Of a stretch of 64,000 nucleotides of DNA, positions 31,030 through 43,268 are shown piece after piece (position 1 is the stretch's first letter; every line of letters begins with the position of its first letter). Source of the stretch: Viola odorata (taxonomy: Eukaryota; Streptophyta; Magnoliopsida; Malpighiales; Violaceae); the NCBI GenBank assembly GCA_963691705.1, contig OY829537.1, positions 27,032,078 to 27,096,077 on the forward strand. Direction: 5' to 3'. The notes under the pieces are model-generated. The model saw only the letters and a program-made list of their open reading frames with translations, searched no databases and had not been told where the DNA came from. A program made the translations under genes and the position numbers.

Positions 31030-34000
31030 ATGATATAATTTTAAACGAGCTATGTTCCAAGAGTTGGGTAAGGGGGTACCGTTAAGTGTTTCCAAGTGGC
31101 ATGCTCCCTTCCCAATAACGTGGGTAACACGATATGGGCCGTCCCAGTTTGGACTGAGTTTTCACATGCGTTGTCCGGCCGCTCGTTTGTCCCTAAGTAC
31201 CAAGTCTCCTGCTTTCAGCAGTCGTTCTTTGACGCGCCTGTTGTGATATCGCGCCATCTTTCTCTTATAGTACAACGTTTTCAAGAGTGTTTCTTCATGC
31301 AGTTCTGGCAATGCATCGAGGTTCGTCCGCAACCTCTCTTCGTTTATCTCTTCCTTGAAGTACGCCATTCACAGGCTTAAAGTACCGATTTCTACCGGTG
31401 TGACGACCTCAGTGTCGAAAGCCAATGCAAAGGGTGTTTCTCCTGTACTAGTTTTGACGGTCATGCGGTAGCTCATCTGCCCATTTCTTTTTAGCACCTT
31501 CTAGGTTTTTCTTGATACCACTGATGATACTTCGATTGGTTACCTCCGCGAGTCCATTAGTCTGTGGGTGGGCTACGGAAGAGAACCTTTGTTCAATCTG
31601 GAATTCTGTGTACTGGTCTCTAAAGAATTGACTTGTAAATTGGGTCCCGTTATCGCTGACTAACACTCGAGGTATACCAAATCGCATGATAATTTGGTGC
31701 TTGAAAAAACGCCATATCTTCTCCGTTGTGATGTTAGCCATCGCTTCCGCTTCTGCCCATTTCGTGAAGTAGTCCACTGCTACGACTACAAATTTCAGCT
31801 GAGATCTTGCCTTTGGAAACGGGTCTAGGATATCAATTCTCCATTTGGCAAAAGGACAAGGAGCCACAATTTCGGAGATTTTCGTGGCAGGTTGTCGAGG
31901 AATTTTGGAGAACTCTTGACATTTCTGACAGGATTGTACATAGTTATCGCAGTCCCTACGAATGGTAGGCCAGTAGAAACCTGACCTAACGACTTGTGCG
32001 GCCAAGGTACCGCCGGACATGTGCATGCCACATATCCCTTCGTAAATCTCTCGTAAGGTGTGAAGGCTTTCTTGTTCCGTTATACACTTGGCAGCTGGAT
32101 GAGAGAAGCATCTCCGGACTAATTCTCCGTCATAGTACGTACACCGTGCCGCCTGTTTCAACACTTTTTTCTTTTCAGCGTTATCTTTGGGCAACTCCTC
32201 GTGTTTTAGAAATTTGATTACAGGAATCCGCCAGTCGTTTTTGATTTCTTCAATACAAAGCGACGCTTGTTCTTCCATGAAGGAAGGTACGGATATTTCC
32301 TCAAAGTACACATCAGAGGGTATGGATGCTTCTGGATTCGCTACAATCTTGGCAAGATTATCGGCCTCAACATTATCTTCTCGAGGGACATGCTCGATGT
32401 TGACCTGTATGCCCCTTTTTCTTATTTCCATCAACTCGTGTTCCACTTTAGAGAGATATTGAATCATAATGGGCTTCTAGCTTGAGAATTGCCCAGGACC
32501 TGGTCTATCACTAACTTGGAATCGCCGTATATCAATAGCCGTAGGTCTCCCATTACTCCAGCGTCATGTATGGCTTTGGTGGATAAATGTTTTCCTATCC
32601 TGAGTCCAGCTAGCAGCGCCTCATATTCTGCCGCATTGTTGGATAACGACTATAGGATTCTGATGACATATCGTATCTATATGCCTAGTGGTCCAGTTAC
32701 TAAGATTCCAACCCCAGCTAGCTCTTGATTCTTGGCTCTATCCATATGAATAGCCCACAGGTCGGTGTAGGTTTCGGGGAATGGGAGATCCAAATCATCT
32801 GTGTCTTCTTCTGGTAAGTCCGTCAATCAATCCTGCGTAAAGGTACATTCAGCTATGAAGTCCACTAGGACTTGGGCTTTTACGGATGGTCGGGCTTTAT
32901 ATTGTATCCCAAATTGTTCGAGTTCAATGGCCTAAATTAGCATCCTTCCTGAAGACTCAGGCTTTCTGAAAATCTTTTTCAAAGGTTGGTCTGTGAGCAC
33001 GATGACGGGGTGGGCCTGAAAATACCTGTCCATTTTATGCGTGGCCTGCACCAACGCAAACGCTATTTTTCAATGCGAGCGTATCGCAACTCGGCGTCTT
33101 TCAAAACATGGCCGACAAAGTACATAGGGTGGTGGACGTGGTTGTCGTCTCGCATAAGGACAACACTAACCACTTCGTCGGTGACACCAAGGTACAAATA
33201 TAGAGTATCACCCGGCTCTGGTCTTGTCAACACTAGATCAAATGAGAGATAAGCTTTTAAGCCCATAAACGCCTCTTCACATTCTTTTGTCCATCCAAAG
33301 GGAACCTTTTTATGTATAACCTTGAAGAAGGGTAGGCATCTCTCACACTGTTTGGAAATAAACCATCCTAGAGCGATAACGCGCCCTGTGAGCTTTTGCA
33401 CTTCCTTGATGGTTCGGGGGGATATCATGTCGTGAATAACTTTGATCTTCGACGGATTAGGTTGAATGCCTTTCTGGCTGACTATATATCCCAAGAACTT
33501 ACCCGTTTGAAATGCGAACATGCATTTACGGGAGGTCAGCTTCATCTTGTACTTTCTCATAACGTTGAAAACCTCTTCCAAGTCTGCTAGATGGTCCTCA
33601 AAGCTTTGACTCTTGACCAATAAATCATCCACATAGGCTTCAACTTTCTTTCCGATTTGTTTCTCGAACACCTTGTTTGCCATATGCTGAAAGGTTGCCC
33701 CGGTATTTTTCAGCCCAAACGACATCGTCGTATAACAATATGTGGCCTTCGGGGTGATGAAGGTAGTTTTTTCTTCATCTTTGACGACCATAGGAATTTG
33801 ATGATACACGGAGTTGGCGTCTAAGGAGCTCAAATAGGCATACCCGGCAGTTTGGTCGACTAATTGGTCAATTCGAGGGAGCGGGTAACAATCCTTAGGA
33901 CATGCGTCATTCAAATCAGTGAAGTCAATGCATATGCACCACTCTTAGTTGGGCTTTGGAATGAGGACGGGATTGGCTAACCAAGTCGGATATTGGACTT

Positions 34001-34132
34001 CTCGGATGAACCTGCATCTAGAAGTTTTGACACCTCCTTATTAACGGCAATTGCCTTTTCTGTGGAAAACGCTCATCGCTTCTGTTGGACTGGTTTGATG
34101 TAGGGGTCAACGTTAAGTCGATGCTCCGCTAC
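31030..34132 (-). pseudogene. Tat-element RT / dual RNase H / integrase, broken
   Basis: The minus strand gives the same domains as the intact polyprotein at 50065-55935: the RT core with VEAYVDDLLVK near 33640, a first RNase H (LYLYLGVTDEVVS near 33190), a second RNase H remnant with LIEHVPREDN-type block near 32390, integrase zinc finger (HMSGGTLAAQVVRSGFYW near 32000), catalytic core (VSDNGTQF near 31660; HPQTNGLAEVTN near 31560) and C-terminal segment to about 31030. The second RNase H typical of the Tat lineage is interrupted by stops at 32470-33060, and frameshifts occur near 31440 and 33920. Confidence 0.85.
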
Positions 34133-36683
34133 CTATCGGGAGATACCAGGCATGTCCACGGGTTTCCAGGTGAATTCTCCTTTGCACTTGTTTAACAACT
34201 GACCTAACTGCATGCCCTCTTCCGGGTTTAGCTTTTCGCTAACCAGGAAGTTTGTCTCCTTGACCCCATTAACGGGGACGGGAACCATCTTGTCCACTAG
34301 CTGGGTGCATTTTTCTTTTTTCTTTTCGAAAGGATCCACTGTCACACACACATACCTGTCATAACTCTTTTGCGTCATGAGCAGATAACACTCAGCTGCC
34401 AGCTTCTGATCGCCTTTGACTGAGACCACTCCATCCCAAGAGGGATACTTCAACCTCAAGTGTTTTTGGGATATCGCTGCACCGAAATGATTGAGAAATG
34501 GGCGCCCAAGTATGGCGTTATAGGGCAAGGTAAGGTCTACAACTAGGAACAACAATTCTTCTAATCTTTTGGACGTGACCTCTCTGAAGTATGTGGGCAG
34601 CAAGGTGACTCTAGTCACTGGGATAGGAACTCCATCTACCCCAATTATTGGCTTTTTGCAAGGTGTCAGCTCGCTGGCGGGACGTTTCATGAGGTTGTAA
34701 GCCTCCAATGAAAATAAATTTACCACACTGCCGTTATCGATAAGAGTTCTTCTGACTCGATGGTTGCGAATAATGGGTGTGACCACTAACGCATCATTAT
34801 GAGGAAAAACAACACCTTTCTCGTCTTCCTCGGAGAAGGACAATACCATTCGATCTAGAATGCTTATCGCTTCATTTTTCACTAACGCGCCTTCGCATTT
34901 CCGCTTCTCTCCAGTGGTGGGTGTTAACGGCATAGACTCATCGAGATACGGTGTGCCCCCCGCTATGATGTTGATGATGGGAATGTCCTCATCATGGATT
35001 GCTAACGCGTCTCTGACTCTCCCACTGGGAGTAGCGTCGTTTCCTGGGGTGTAAGAAGGCGCTTGTCTGCTGTCCGAGGCCCTATTCGTCGGGTTATTCC
35101 TGGCTTCTTCTCTTGCCTTGGTGGTGAATTCTATGAGATAACCCTCTTCCACTAGACGTTCTATTGCCAACTTTAACTCTCGGCACACGTCTGTGGAGTG
35201 TCCCTTGACTTTATGGAACTTGCAAAAGGCATTTTCTCTCCCTTCCAAGATTACCCCCGGTTTCACAGGGGCCGGATAATGGATGGGCAGATTTCGTTGC
35301 TGAACGATTGCTAAGATTTCCACTCTCGGAAGTATGAGGGAAGGAAGATCGGGGTCATAGACTCGGCCCTTGGGCGAATCTGCTTGTCGCTGAGTGGGAA
35401 GTTATCGGGTCTTCCCCTTGAAGAGTTGCCTCTTTGCCGGTTCAAGGCTCTAGGGATATGATCTTTTCCCTGGGCGTAATCATCAATAGAACGAGCGTCA
35501 AGGGATGTGCTGGTAAGTGTGCTAGATGCATGGGGCGCGTTTTGTGGCACATTTCGAATTTTATCCCTGTTTTCTTCCCTCCTCCATCCTTGCATAATTA
35601 TGAGCCTTCAACATTAGCGCGTCTAAAGTCGTTGGGGGGTCCACCATTAACATGTCCCATAATTTTCCATAATAACAGTTTTGTTTCAAGGCTTCCACAA
35701 CGAAATCAATGGTGACACCTGACGTTAACGACATCTCCATATCGAAACGACTAAGGAACTCTTTCAGAGATTCTTGGGGCCCTCTATGTATATCGAACAA
35801 AGCTGCAGCGAACTTCCTAATGGGAACAACCGTGCTGAACCGGCTTCGGAACTTAGCTTTCAGATGTGAGAAACTGTCTATGGATCCGGCCGGGAGTCCT
35901 TCAAACCAAAGACGTGCGACTCCTGATAATGTCATGATAAATATCTGGCACAAGGCCACATCGCTATGAGTTTGGAATTGCACAAAGTCTTTCACCTTGT
36001 TAAGGTGAAAGATGGGATCTTTAGTGCCGTCATAAGACTCCGTGGGGAGTTTCATGTGCCGACTGACTCTGTGATGCTTATGCGATAGCTGAATGGATGA
36101 CCCACATTATCATCAGGGATTTCACGAGGACGGCGGGGAGGAGAAATTTCTAGATGATGCCTCTAGCCTCTAGGATTAGGTGCGTGATGTCGCTTGGGGG
36201 ATCGACTGCGTGATATCTCCTACTACTCGATCTTTCGCTGCGTCTGGGGGATACGTCCCTAACCATTTCATCTCGCCTGCCATCCCAATGATCTCTATAT
36301 TCGTCATGCCAATGTTCCTCTTGAGATATAGGGATTTCCCGCGTGTGCGACGCGGGAGGTTCTACCCGTCCATGAATGAGTTGCCCAAAGTTGACGGGGG
36401 CCGTCGTCGTGGGCAAGGTCAACGGGGTGCTCCCGTGTTGCTGAGGTGATAACGGCTGATCAGTGACAATAGACGAGGTAAAGGTAAATATCAAATGAGG
36501 GGGAATACTCGGTCCTGAGGCATTGGGAATCGATCCAGCAGCTAATGCGGTCAACTGGTCCACTTGGGCATGCAAAGCTAACAAAGAGTTCGCCCAAGGG
36601 TTGTTTGCGCTATCCATTACAGATCTCATCGGTGGGGGAGTAGAAATACTAGATCCCGCCATTTGGGAAGGTAGAGTAGTCAT
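34133..36683 (-). pseudogene. Tat-element gag and protease, broken
   Basis: Gag starts at or near the ATG at 36683 (MTTLPSQM) and has the retrotransposon gag core at 36055-35600 (KLPTESYDGTKDPIFHLNK; ARLWFEGLPAGS), a CHC-type knuckle block FCKFHKVKGHSTDVC near 35215, and a protease with IDNGSVVNLFS near 34740. Frames break near 35570, 35320 and 36090. The equivalent in the young element is a single uninterrupted frame. Confidence 0.85.
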
Positions 36684-36920
36684 CTAGGGGAATGATGTTC
36701 CCGTTGTTGGTCCAAAGAGGAAATTCATTTACCCAGAAGGAGTTCCCTGTACTGCGGTAGAAATATTGACAGAAGTAGAAGGAAAAAGTTCCCTACGAGG
36801 AGCGAAAAGAATACCATGGGGCTGAGAAGGTGTAGATTCTAAATCAAAAGCCATGATCCTTCGATTTCCAGAAAAGGTAGAGCTTGGTTATTAAGGACGC
36901 TCACTTAATTAAACCAAAGC

Positions 36921-36940
36921 TCTCAATGAAAGCACCAATT
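36921..36940 (-). promoter_or_regulatory. Primer-binding region of the older Tat element
   Basis: The minus strand reads TTGGTGCTTTCATTGAGAGC directly after the LTR end. The same sequence follows the LTR of the young element. It is the primer region usual for Tat-lineage elements. Confidence 0.7.
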
Positions 36941-37339
36941 TGATAAGATTCGGACTTCTGGAAAGGGGTAGGTGAGGAAAATGGCCATTCAGAATCTCTG
37001 TTCTTGGTGTCCGGTGTACCTGCAAAGCGCCGGAGGGGGTCTCCGGTGTAGACACTCCGATGCTTAAGTCAGTATGGCTATTCAAGGTGGCAGGGGTTCG
37101 ACTGGCAATCGTAGGCTTACCTTTTTACCTTGAGTGGTGAGGTATTTATAGGCAAAATGTGAGTGTTATCTCTAGGGGGTAGGCGTTATCTAGGGAAGAT
37201 AATGCCCAAGTTCCTCAAGTGACGATCCCAGGATTCCGTGTGAGGTGAGAGGTGGTAGCCCGGTGGGAGCTACAGTATTCCGGCCTTAACGCTGGGTGTA
37301 AGGACGAAAATACCCCTGGAATTGCTACTATAGTTATCA
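36941..37339 (-). repeat. 5' LTR of the older Tat element
   Basis: This is a 399-bp LTR bounded by TGATAA...TTATCA. It shares the GCCGGAG...TCCGG stretch, the GTAGACACTCCGATGCTTAAGTC stretch (partly) and a TATA box (CCTATAAATACC, minus strand, near 37145) with the LTRs of the young element. The outer flank CTCAT has no partner because the other end of the element is missing. Confidence 0.8.
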
Positions 37340-37748
37340 CTCATCCTCTTCAGGGAAAGATATAGTCATTCGGTCCAAGAGCCCAAAACCGGCATCTTCC
37401 TTTAAGGGCTCATCATGCTTTCTCTTCCTGCTGGTAGCGGGTTTCTCAAGGCATTAAGTGTCTCCCGTTATAAAGTTGATCATGGGGAGTTCATATAGGG
37501 AGGCCGTCAATACCTCCTTACCTTTATATTTCTGCATCTCCGCTACGGCTGACCCAGAAGCTACCATCCTCCGTCATCTCTATGGTTATCGCTCAATAGG
37601 TTATTGGGGGCTTGCGTTCTGGTCCTGGCCGCATACTCCCCCAAGTTCCCCTCCTCAATCAGCCGATCAATTGTCATCTTCAATGACTTGCAATCTTCCG
37701 TACCATGGCCCTTGGCCTTGTGGAAGAGACAAAATAGGTCCCGACGAG
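37340..37748 (-). pseudogene. Tat-like gag/protease fragment (left part), host of the hAT insertion
   Basis: The minus strand encodes a gag zinc-knuckle block (LFHKAKGHGTEDCKSLK near 37690-37740) and then, towards 37340, a protease-proximal block with FGLLDRMTISFPEEDE-like residues. It belongs to a different Tat family from the two larger copies. The part upstream in gag continues at 60835 on the other side of the hAT element, joined by its 8-bp target duplication. Confidence 0.75.
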
Positions 37749-37915
37749 TAGGGAAGGCAATGGAGCGGGTATGGAGCGGGTAAGGCACTATCCATACCCG
37801 CACCCGCAAATTTGCGGGTAATCCATACCCGCACCCGCACCCGCGCGGTGCGGGTAAAAGGAGGCAAATTGTACCCGCGGATTACCCGCGAATTACCCGC
37901 GAATACCCGCAAATG
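37749..37915. repeat. Left subterminal repeats of the hAT element
   Basis: More than ten copies of GCGGGTA/TACCCGC occur in both orientations within about 165 bp of the end. Clusters of short subterminal motifs are the binding sites for hAT transposases in known elements. Confidence 0.85.
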
Positions 37916-38101
37916 TTTTAACACAAATTCTTCTACGTGCCGAATGAATAAATCATAAAACGTTTGCACAATCGCAATCCCCAATCCATTACAGAGGAAA
38001 AGTAGTTGTTTCACATAAAGAGTATAATTAATTCCCTCAAGACTTTTCTTTTGAATCTGTTCATCATTACCAATCCCCAATCAATTACATCACCAATAAC
38101 T

Positions 38102-40341
38102 TCATAACTCATTGTCTTCAGTATCAGTATCTTGATGATCTAGAGATTCGGTAGATACGGCACCACAACCTACGAATGTAAACACATAAATAAATAAGAG
38201 GATGTTCATGCTTATGTATAAGTTCAAAACTGAATAAATACAATTATATTTATTATTGTACCTGTATGTTCAGCTGCCCACAACCAACTACGAGTACACA
38301 TTAAAGCTTCAATGGTTGTTGGATGAAGTTTGTTACGATGTGGGCTGATCACTCTACCACTTGTGCTAAATGCAGACTCAGATGCAACAGTAGACACTGG
38401 AATAGCTAGAATATCACGAGCAATTGCCTTTAAAGTCGGGTACTTAACTCCTTGCACCTTCCACCATACAAGAATGTCAAAATTTTCTGTTCTTGGCAAG
38501 ACACGCTCCTCTAAATAAAGATCCAACTCACTTATTGCTTGTGGAGTCTGATCAGTTTGGGACTCCATCACAAACATATCATATTCAGTCATACTAGCTT
38601 GAGAAGCGTTCATTGCCAGTAAAGCTAACGATGGATCCAATGTTGCACGTGCATCCGCTCCCCTCTCACCATACTCTCTCACCATATTATAACAAACTTT
38701 CTTAATTTTTTCAATCTCCGCAACATAATTAACACCATAAATTTTACAGTAGTAGAACTGAATCAACTTCATCTTATATTGTGGATCAAGTATCGCAGCA
38801 ATAGCCATAAGAACATTAACATTATCCCAATATTTGACAAACTTGGTCATCATTTCAGTAGCCATTGCTGCTATAATGGGTGTCTGAGAGGTTAACCAAT
38901 CTCTCAATCTCAATTTCAAGTCACAAATCTTAGAAAAATACACATTTGATGTAGGATAAAGTGTGCCACTAAACAATTCTGTAACTTCATAAAAAACCTT
39001 CAGTTTAGCACAAATATCAGCAGCAAATTTCCATTGTAATTCAGTGACAACAGGACATATTCTGCACTCAGTGTTTGTAACTCTAATCCTAGTGAAAACA
39101 TCCTTATATAATAGTGCTGTTTCTAACATTAAAAAGGTGGAGTTCCACCTAGTTGGACAATCAAGAGAGAGACTTCTAGTAGGTTTGTTAGGACCAACAA
39201 ACGTACCTTCAAACTTCTGTAATCTTTTTGGAGTAGCCGTCCAGTACGAAACACTCTCACGGATTGCACTAATACCATCCTTGATAACTGCAAGTCCATC
39301 TTGTACAACCAAATTCAGAATGTGAGCACAACACCGCATGTGAAGGTAAGATCCATTAGCAATGAGAGACCGAGATTTTAACTCATCCGACACCAAAACC
39401 ATCATAGCATCATTAGTAGAGCAATTGTCTAGAGTAATCGTAGACAACTTTACATCTATTTTCCATTCAACAAGAGTCTTCAATAAAGCTTCAAAAAGTA
39501 CTTCTTTGGTGTGCGGACATGGCACATATAAAAACCTATAGTTGACATAAAACTTAGTAAGTTTCAAATGACAATATTGAATTCAAACATAAACTACATA
39601 TTTTATATAAGTTATGAAATCACCTCAAAAGTCTGCTTTGCAATTTCCAATTGCGATCAATGAAATGTGTTGTGATTGCCATATAACCTTTCTTTTGATT
39701 AGAGGTCCACATATCAGAGGTGATGGCTATTCGGCCTTCATTTTTCTCAATGAGCTCCATTAAATTACATTTCTCTTTCTCATACATCCCTATTATATCA
39801 CTTTTCAAAGTATTCCGGCAAGGAACCTTAAAAAGTGGTTGAAGCGAACAAACAAACCTCTTGAACTTGATTTGCTCCACCAAAGTAAGAGGATGTTCAT
39901 GCATCGCAACCAAACACGCAAGCTCTTTTCTTGCAATTTTAGGATCAAATGTAGTTGAAGTCAACTCCTCCTTCCCACTTTACTAACAGTGCCAGTCAAA
40001 TACTTCTGTTGAAAGGTGACCATTTGTCGCCTTGGACAACTTTTCACATGATTATGCAAGTGAGATGTGCCAGAACCACGCCCAGAAGTCAATAACTTAT
40101 TGCAATACTTACACTTTGCTTTCGACTTATCACCAACCATAGCCTCTGTAAAATGTTCCCAAACAATACTCTTTTGTTTCTTTTTTACTGGTTCAAAACT
40201 GGAGTTTTCTTCAGGGGGTGTTGAGTGTTGTGTGGATGATTGAGCATGATCAATTGGATTGGAACTTCCCACTTGTGTAGCACTATGTGAACCCAAGTTA
40301 CCCAATTGGATTGCTTCATACTGGTGTTCTTGATTTTCCAT
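38102..40341 (-). pseudogene. hAT transposase (BED finger, hAT dimerisation domain), one frameshift
   Basis: This is a hAT-superfamily transposase of the RICESLEEPER/Ac type. The start is the ATG at 40341 (MENQEHQYE). A BED zinc finger lies near residues 55-100 (IVWEHFT...CKYCNKLL...HLHNHVKSC). The catalytic-domain blocks include ITSDMWTSN near 39715 and LDNCSTNDAM near 39410. The C-terminal dimerisation region reads WWKVQG, then VSTVASESAFSTSGRVIS, near 38350-38470. Exons on the minus strand are 40341-39624, 39535-38262 and 38169-38102; both introns are GT...AG and restore the frame, and the stop is TGA at 38102-38104. Within exon 1 one base is missing near 39965-39970 (GGAGGAGTTG), which shifts the frame. 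A sequencing error there would make the gene intact. Confidence 0.9.
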
Positions 40342-40438
40342 TATATTAATATCTACAAACAAGATAATACTGAATGAAATAACAGGAAATCTAATTATCA
40401 ACCCAGATCATCCAGATAATCGTGCAAAGTATCAACCC

Positions 40439-40486
40439 AGGCGTCATGACGCCTGGGACCATCCCATTCAAGGCGTCATGACGCCT
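40439..40486. promoter_or_regulatory. Two AGGCGTCATGACGCCT palindromes at the transposase promoter
   Basis: Perfect 16-bp palindromes lie at 40439-40454 and 40471-40486, about 100-145 bp upstream of the transposase start. A TATATAT stretch follows at about 40490 (upstream in the transposase direction). Each palindrome contains CGTCA and TGACG, the half-sites of TGA-type bZIP factors. Confidence 0.7.
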
Positions 40487-40668
40487 GGCTATATATGGTA
40501 AGGCTAAAATTTAAATCACATTATCAACACATAAATAATTAGATTAGTCATTTGAGAATCAAACCTGTTGAACCCAATGCAAGAGCAAGATGAGGAGGGG
40601 AATGATTGGTCATTTGAGAGAGTTAGAGAGACGAAGACAAGGTGGACGAACGTCGATTTGAGGAGAGT

Positions 40669-41196
40669 TGATAAGATCCGAGATCTCTTCTGGTCGGAAA
40701 CGGCTGCAGCAGCTAGTCGGATGGGAGGCGATCGGCGTCGGAGGTACCTGCAAAGCGCCGGAGGGGGACTCCGGCGTAGACACTCCGATGCTTAAGTCAG
40801 TTCGAGTTTTCAGAATGGTAGAGGTTCTCCAAGATGATCCCGATCTTACCTTCTGTTTGGAATTCGTGGGGGTATTTATAGGCTTAAGATGGCGATACCT
40901 TACAGCGATAGGGGTAGGCAACGTTTGTAACCATCGCTTCGGGCGATATCAGTTCCGTCATTGGGGCGATAATCATGTAGGGTCTATCGGGAGCGATATC
41001 CTCCTTGGTCCCCTAGGATGGGATGACGCCGTGCGCATAAAGGTGCATGAGATCCCCCCCCGCTGAAGTCGACCATCCTAGGAAATTTCCGCTGGCCCAG
41101 GCGATAGGTTGGCATTTCAGTGAAGCGTATAGAAACTTGTCCGGGATTGATGCCGTAGCCCCAATGCTGCCGTCAGGAGCATTCCAATTGTTATCA
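40669..41196 (-). repeat. 3' LTR of the young Tat element
   Basis: This is a 528-bp LTR with TGATAA...TTATCA ends. A TATA box (TATAAATA on the minus strand) lies at 40873-40880. It is virtually identical to 56021-56548. Confidence 0.95.
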
Positions 41197-41958
41197 TAAG
41201 CCCAACTGAAAACTAGCCCGAGTGTTCACCAAGGGCTATCCACGTCTGATATCTTAGAATAGGGATCTGCTCGGTCATGAGGCGATATTAATCTTCTTGT
41301 CCTCTCGATAGGGCTTATGAAGTCTCCACTTCGTTCAAGTCATAGAAGGACCGTTGTTGGGTTACGTGCGGCGTCATTACGGATATTCAACCAGGCCGTG
41401 CCCTGGGCTGGCATATATTCGTGGCTATCGTCCTTTCGAGTGTACTGCAAAGACACAGAGGAGATAGATACTTATACAAAGGTTAGTAAACCTTATACTT
41501 ACAGAGGTCTGAGGTCACACGAGCCCCGATTTATTCTTTACGCCCGAGAGAGTATCGGTATCAACGCGGCTTTACGCCATCAGCTACCTTATGGTTATCG
41601 CGGCTTCATACCACCAGACGCCTGTGATGCCAACGCGGTTTTATGCATCTAGGGCCACCGGTGACATCAACGCGGCCTTATACTGTGGATACCGGTAACC
41701 TTATGGTTTTAGCGTCAGGGCTACCAGTGATATCGTGTCTTTCGGCGTTTTTTCAGACTCTGCCTCGTACTCCTTCCAGTATCTATATCGCGACCGTTAC
41801 CCCTTTCTTCCGTTCTAGGCTTATCAGTCCTTGAGGATATCGGGACGACTCGTCTTTTGAGGACCTCAATTTCTTTTTCCAAGGCCTCCCTTCAATGGAG
41901 CCTATAAATCGGAGAACTTTCTCCATCCACGTTCTCCTCATCTCTATCAGTCAGCATC
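41197..41958. other. Spacer between the 3' LTR and aORF1
   Basis: This non-coding stretch contains short degenerate direct repeats around 41560-41720 (units with ATCAACGCGG(C/T)TTTA and CTTATGGTT). The sequence AGCCCAACTGAAAAC next to the LTR recurs at 42490. No convincing polypurine tract was recognised beside the LTR. Confidence 0.5.
41903..41909 (+). promoter_or_regulatory. TATA-like box of aORF1
   Basis: TATAAAT lies 50 bp before the aORF1 start codon, a normal distance for a core promoter with a short leader. Confidence 0.5.
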
Positions 41959-42336
41959 ATGGATCATTTGACCAAGAATTTTCTTCTTTCCAAAGGTCAT
42001 TCACTCAGGAACCTCAACGACGGTGACGTCGGTTTCCTGGAGAACATGCTGGTCAAGACTTCTGAGGATATTCTGGAGCTGCAGGGGATGCTGACTCCGC
42101 TCTATTCCCGGCTGGGAGCCGTCTCTCTGGAGGACTTCAGTCCTTTGGAGAGTGTTTCAAAGCTGTCTGCCTCCATCTCTCGGATTCAAGTGGTGATCGC
42201 TATGCTGCAGCAGCGTAAGGACATGTTGGGGTGCTGCCTGAAGGGGATGAGGGCCACTTCCCATGATCTTGTTCTGGTCATGGATTCCTTGAGGGACCTT
42301 CCTGAGGTGCCCGAGGATGCTGGTTCTGACGCCTGA
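41959..42336 (+). CDS. aORF1: small protein encoded antisense to the Tat element
   Basis: A 125-residue protein is read on the strand opposite to gag-pol, starting at the ATG at 41959 (MDHLTKNF). It is mostly helical in character, with leucine-spaced heptads (FLENMLVKTSEDILELQGML and later SISRIQVVIAMLQQ), and ends in an acidic tail. I do not recognise the family and no domain or signal peptide is evident. A TATA-like box lies 50 bp upstream and AATAAATAAA lies about 75 bp after the stop, so it looks like a complete transcription unit. No counterpart survives in the older copy, which is truncated before this point. The function is unknown. Confidence 0.6.
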   Translation: MDHLTKNFLLSKGHSLRNLNDGDVGFLENMLVKTSEDILELQGMLTPLYSRLGAVSLEDFSPLESVSKLSASISRIQVVIAMLQQRKDMLGCCLKGMRATSHDLVLVMDSLRDLPEVPEDAGSDA

Positions 42337-42726
42337 TAACGGTGGCTCCCTTTGGGCCTTTTCTTTTCCTCTTGCCTTGTAAATGTATCTTTCGGCCGGT
42401 AGGCCATAATAAATAAATCGTTTCAATCATTCCGCCTTGTAACTGTTCTTCTTCTTTACTACGCTCTTTGTCATTTTCCAAGGAATATTCTTAGCCCAAC
42501 TGAAAACAGTCTTGCCATTGGGCGGTTTTTCTGTTGGTCGTTCTGCCTTAACTCCGCGCAGTCCTCATTATAACAACTGATCGGCAGATATTAGCATTAT
42601 TCTTGATTTGCGCGAGATTTCAACAGGCATGACTGCAAATCTACATTTGCACTTCAGACTGTACACGTGCCAATCTTCAAGAGTCGGGTTGGAGGATCGA
42701 AGAGTCTCTTTTCTTCTTTTCCCGGC

Positions 42727-42733
42727 TATTTAA
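42727..42733 (+). promoter_or_regulatory. TATA-like box of aORF2
   Basis: TATTTAA lies 77 bp before the aORF2 start codon. It is a weaker match than the boxes of the other antisense genes. Confidence 0.35.
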
Positions 42734-42809
42734 TGAGGCTTTTCCTCCTTCATTCTTATCCATTTCTTTCTCCTTCATTTTTCTTCGTTATAGATCCTCT
42801 GCGAGTCTC

Positions 42810-43268
42810 ATGGCTGATTCTTATTTGCTAGGTACGGCTTCGGGGAATTCACCGCCAACTCCTCCGACTACCCCTGACACAGATAATCCTCCCCCATCGC
42901 CTCCTTGGAGGCCGGTTGTCCGCCGGCGAGGTCGCAAGAGGCGGAGGAAGGAAGTTGAACAACGAAGGAAGGAGGCTGCCAAGGCCTCTAAGTCATTTTT
43001 CGACTCTCTGGCTTCTCTGGCTAGGGAGGAGAAAAAATCGTTTCCTCCTTTGAGTGATTCGCCTCCGTGGGTTCCTTCTGCTGGTTCAGCCGTTGAGGCA
43101 GTATCGCCAAGCGTTAAGGAGAAAACAACCGGGTCGACTACTGCTGCTAGAAAGAGGGTCGGTGAGTCTTCTCCCCCTGCTGTTGTGGATTCACCATTCT
43201 GGGGTGGCGATGACGAAGAGGACGTAGTCTATTGCTACGGCATTACTTGGTCCGACGGTGAAGAGTAG
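42810..43268 (+). CDS. aORF2: basic/proline-rich protein with nuclear-signal-like motif
   Basis: This is a 152-residue protein starting at the ATG at 42810 (MADSYLLG). A Pro/Thr-rich stretch (residues 12-32) is followed by a strongly basic run RRRGRKRRRKEVEQRRK, which resembles a bipartite nuclear-localisation signal or nucleic-acid-binding patch. A Ser/Pro-rich middle follows, then an acidic end (GGDDEEDVVYCYGITW). No known domain is recognised. It is read antisense to gag-pol, between aORF1 and aORF3, and the gap before aORF3 contains its own TATA-like site. A role in the nucleus is inferred from composition only. Confidence 0.6.
   Translation: MADSYLLGTASGNSPPTPPTTPDTDNPPPSPPWRPVVRRRGRKRRRKEVEQRRKEAAKASKSFFDSLASLAREEKKSFPPLSDSPPWVPSAGSAVEAVSPSVKEKTTGSTTAARKRVGESSPPAVVDSPFWGGDDEEDVVYCYGITWSDGEE

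Larger units (their letters stand above)
24620..37339 (-). mobile_element. Tat-lineage Ty3/gypsy element, older degenerate copy
   Basis: This is a relative of the intact element at 40669-56548, on the same strand. It keeps a 5' LTR (36941-37339), primer site, broken gag-pol (31030-36683), a tandem-repeat spacer (30487-30905) and two broken antisense genes (24700-29151). The left end is truncated within the third antisense gene, so the 3' LTR and the first two antisense genes are missing. The junction position is approximate. Confidence 0.85.

Noticed and set aside
40668..41066. 132-codon plus-strand frame inside both Tat LTRs (also 56020-56418)
   Set aside because: It is present in both copies only because the LTRs are near-identical; it has no domain, and overlaps promoter sequence of the element.
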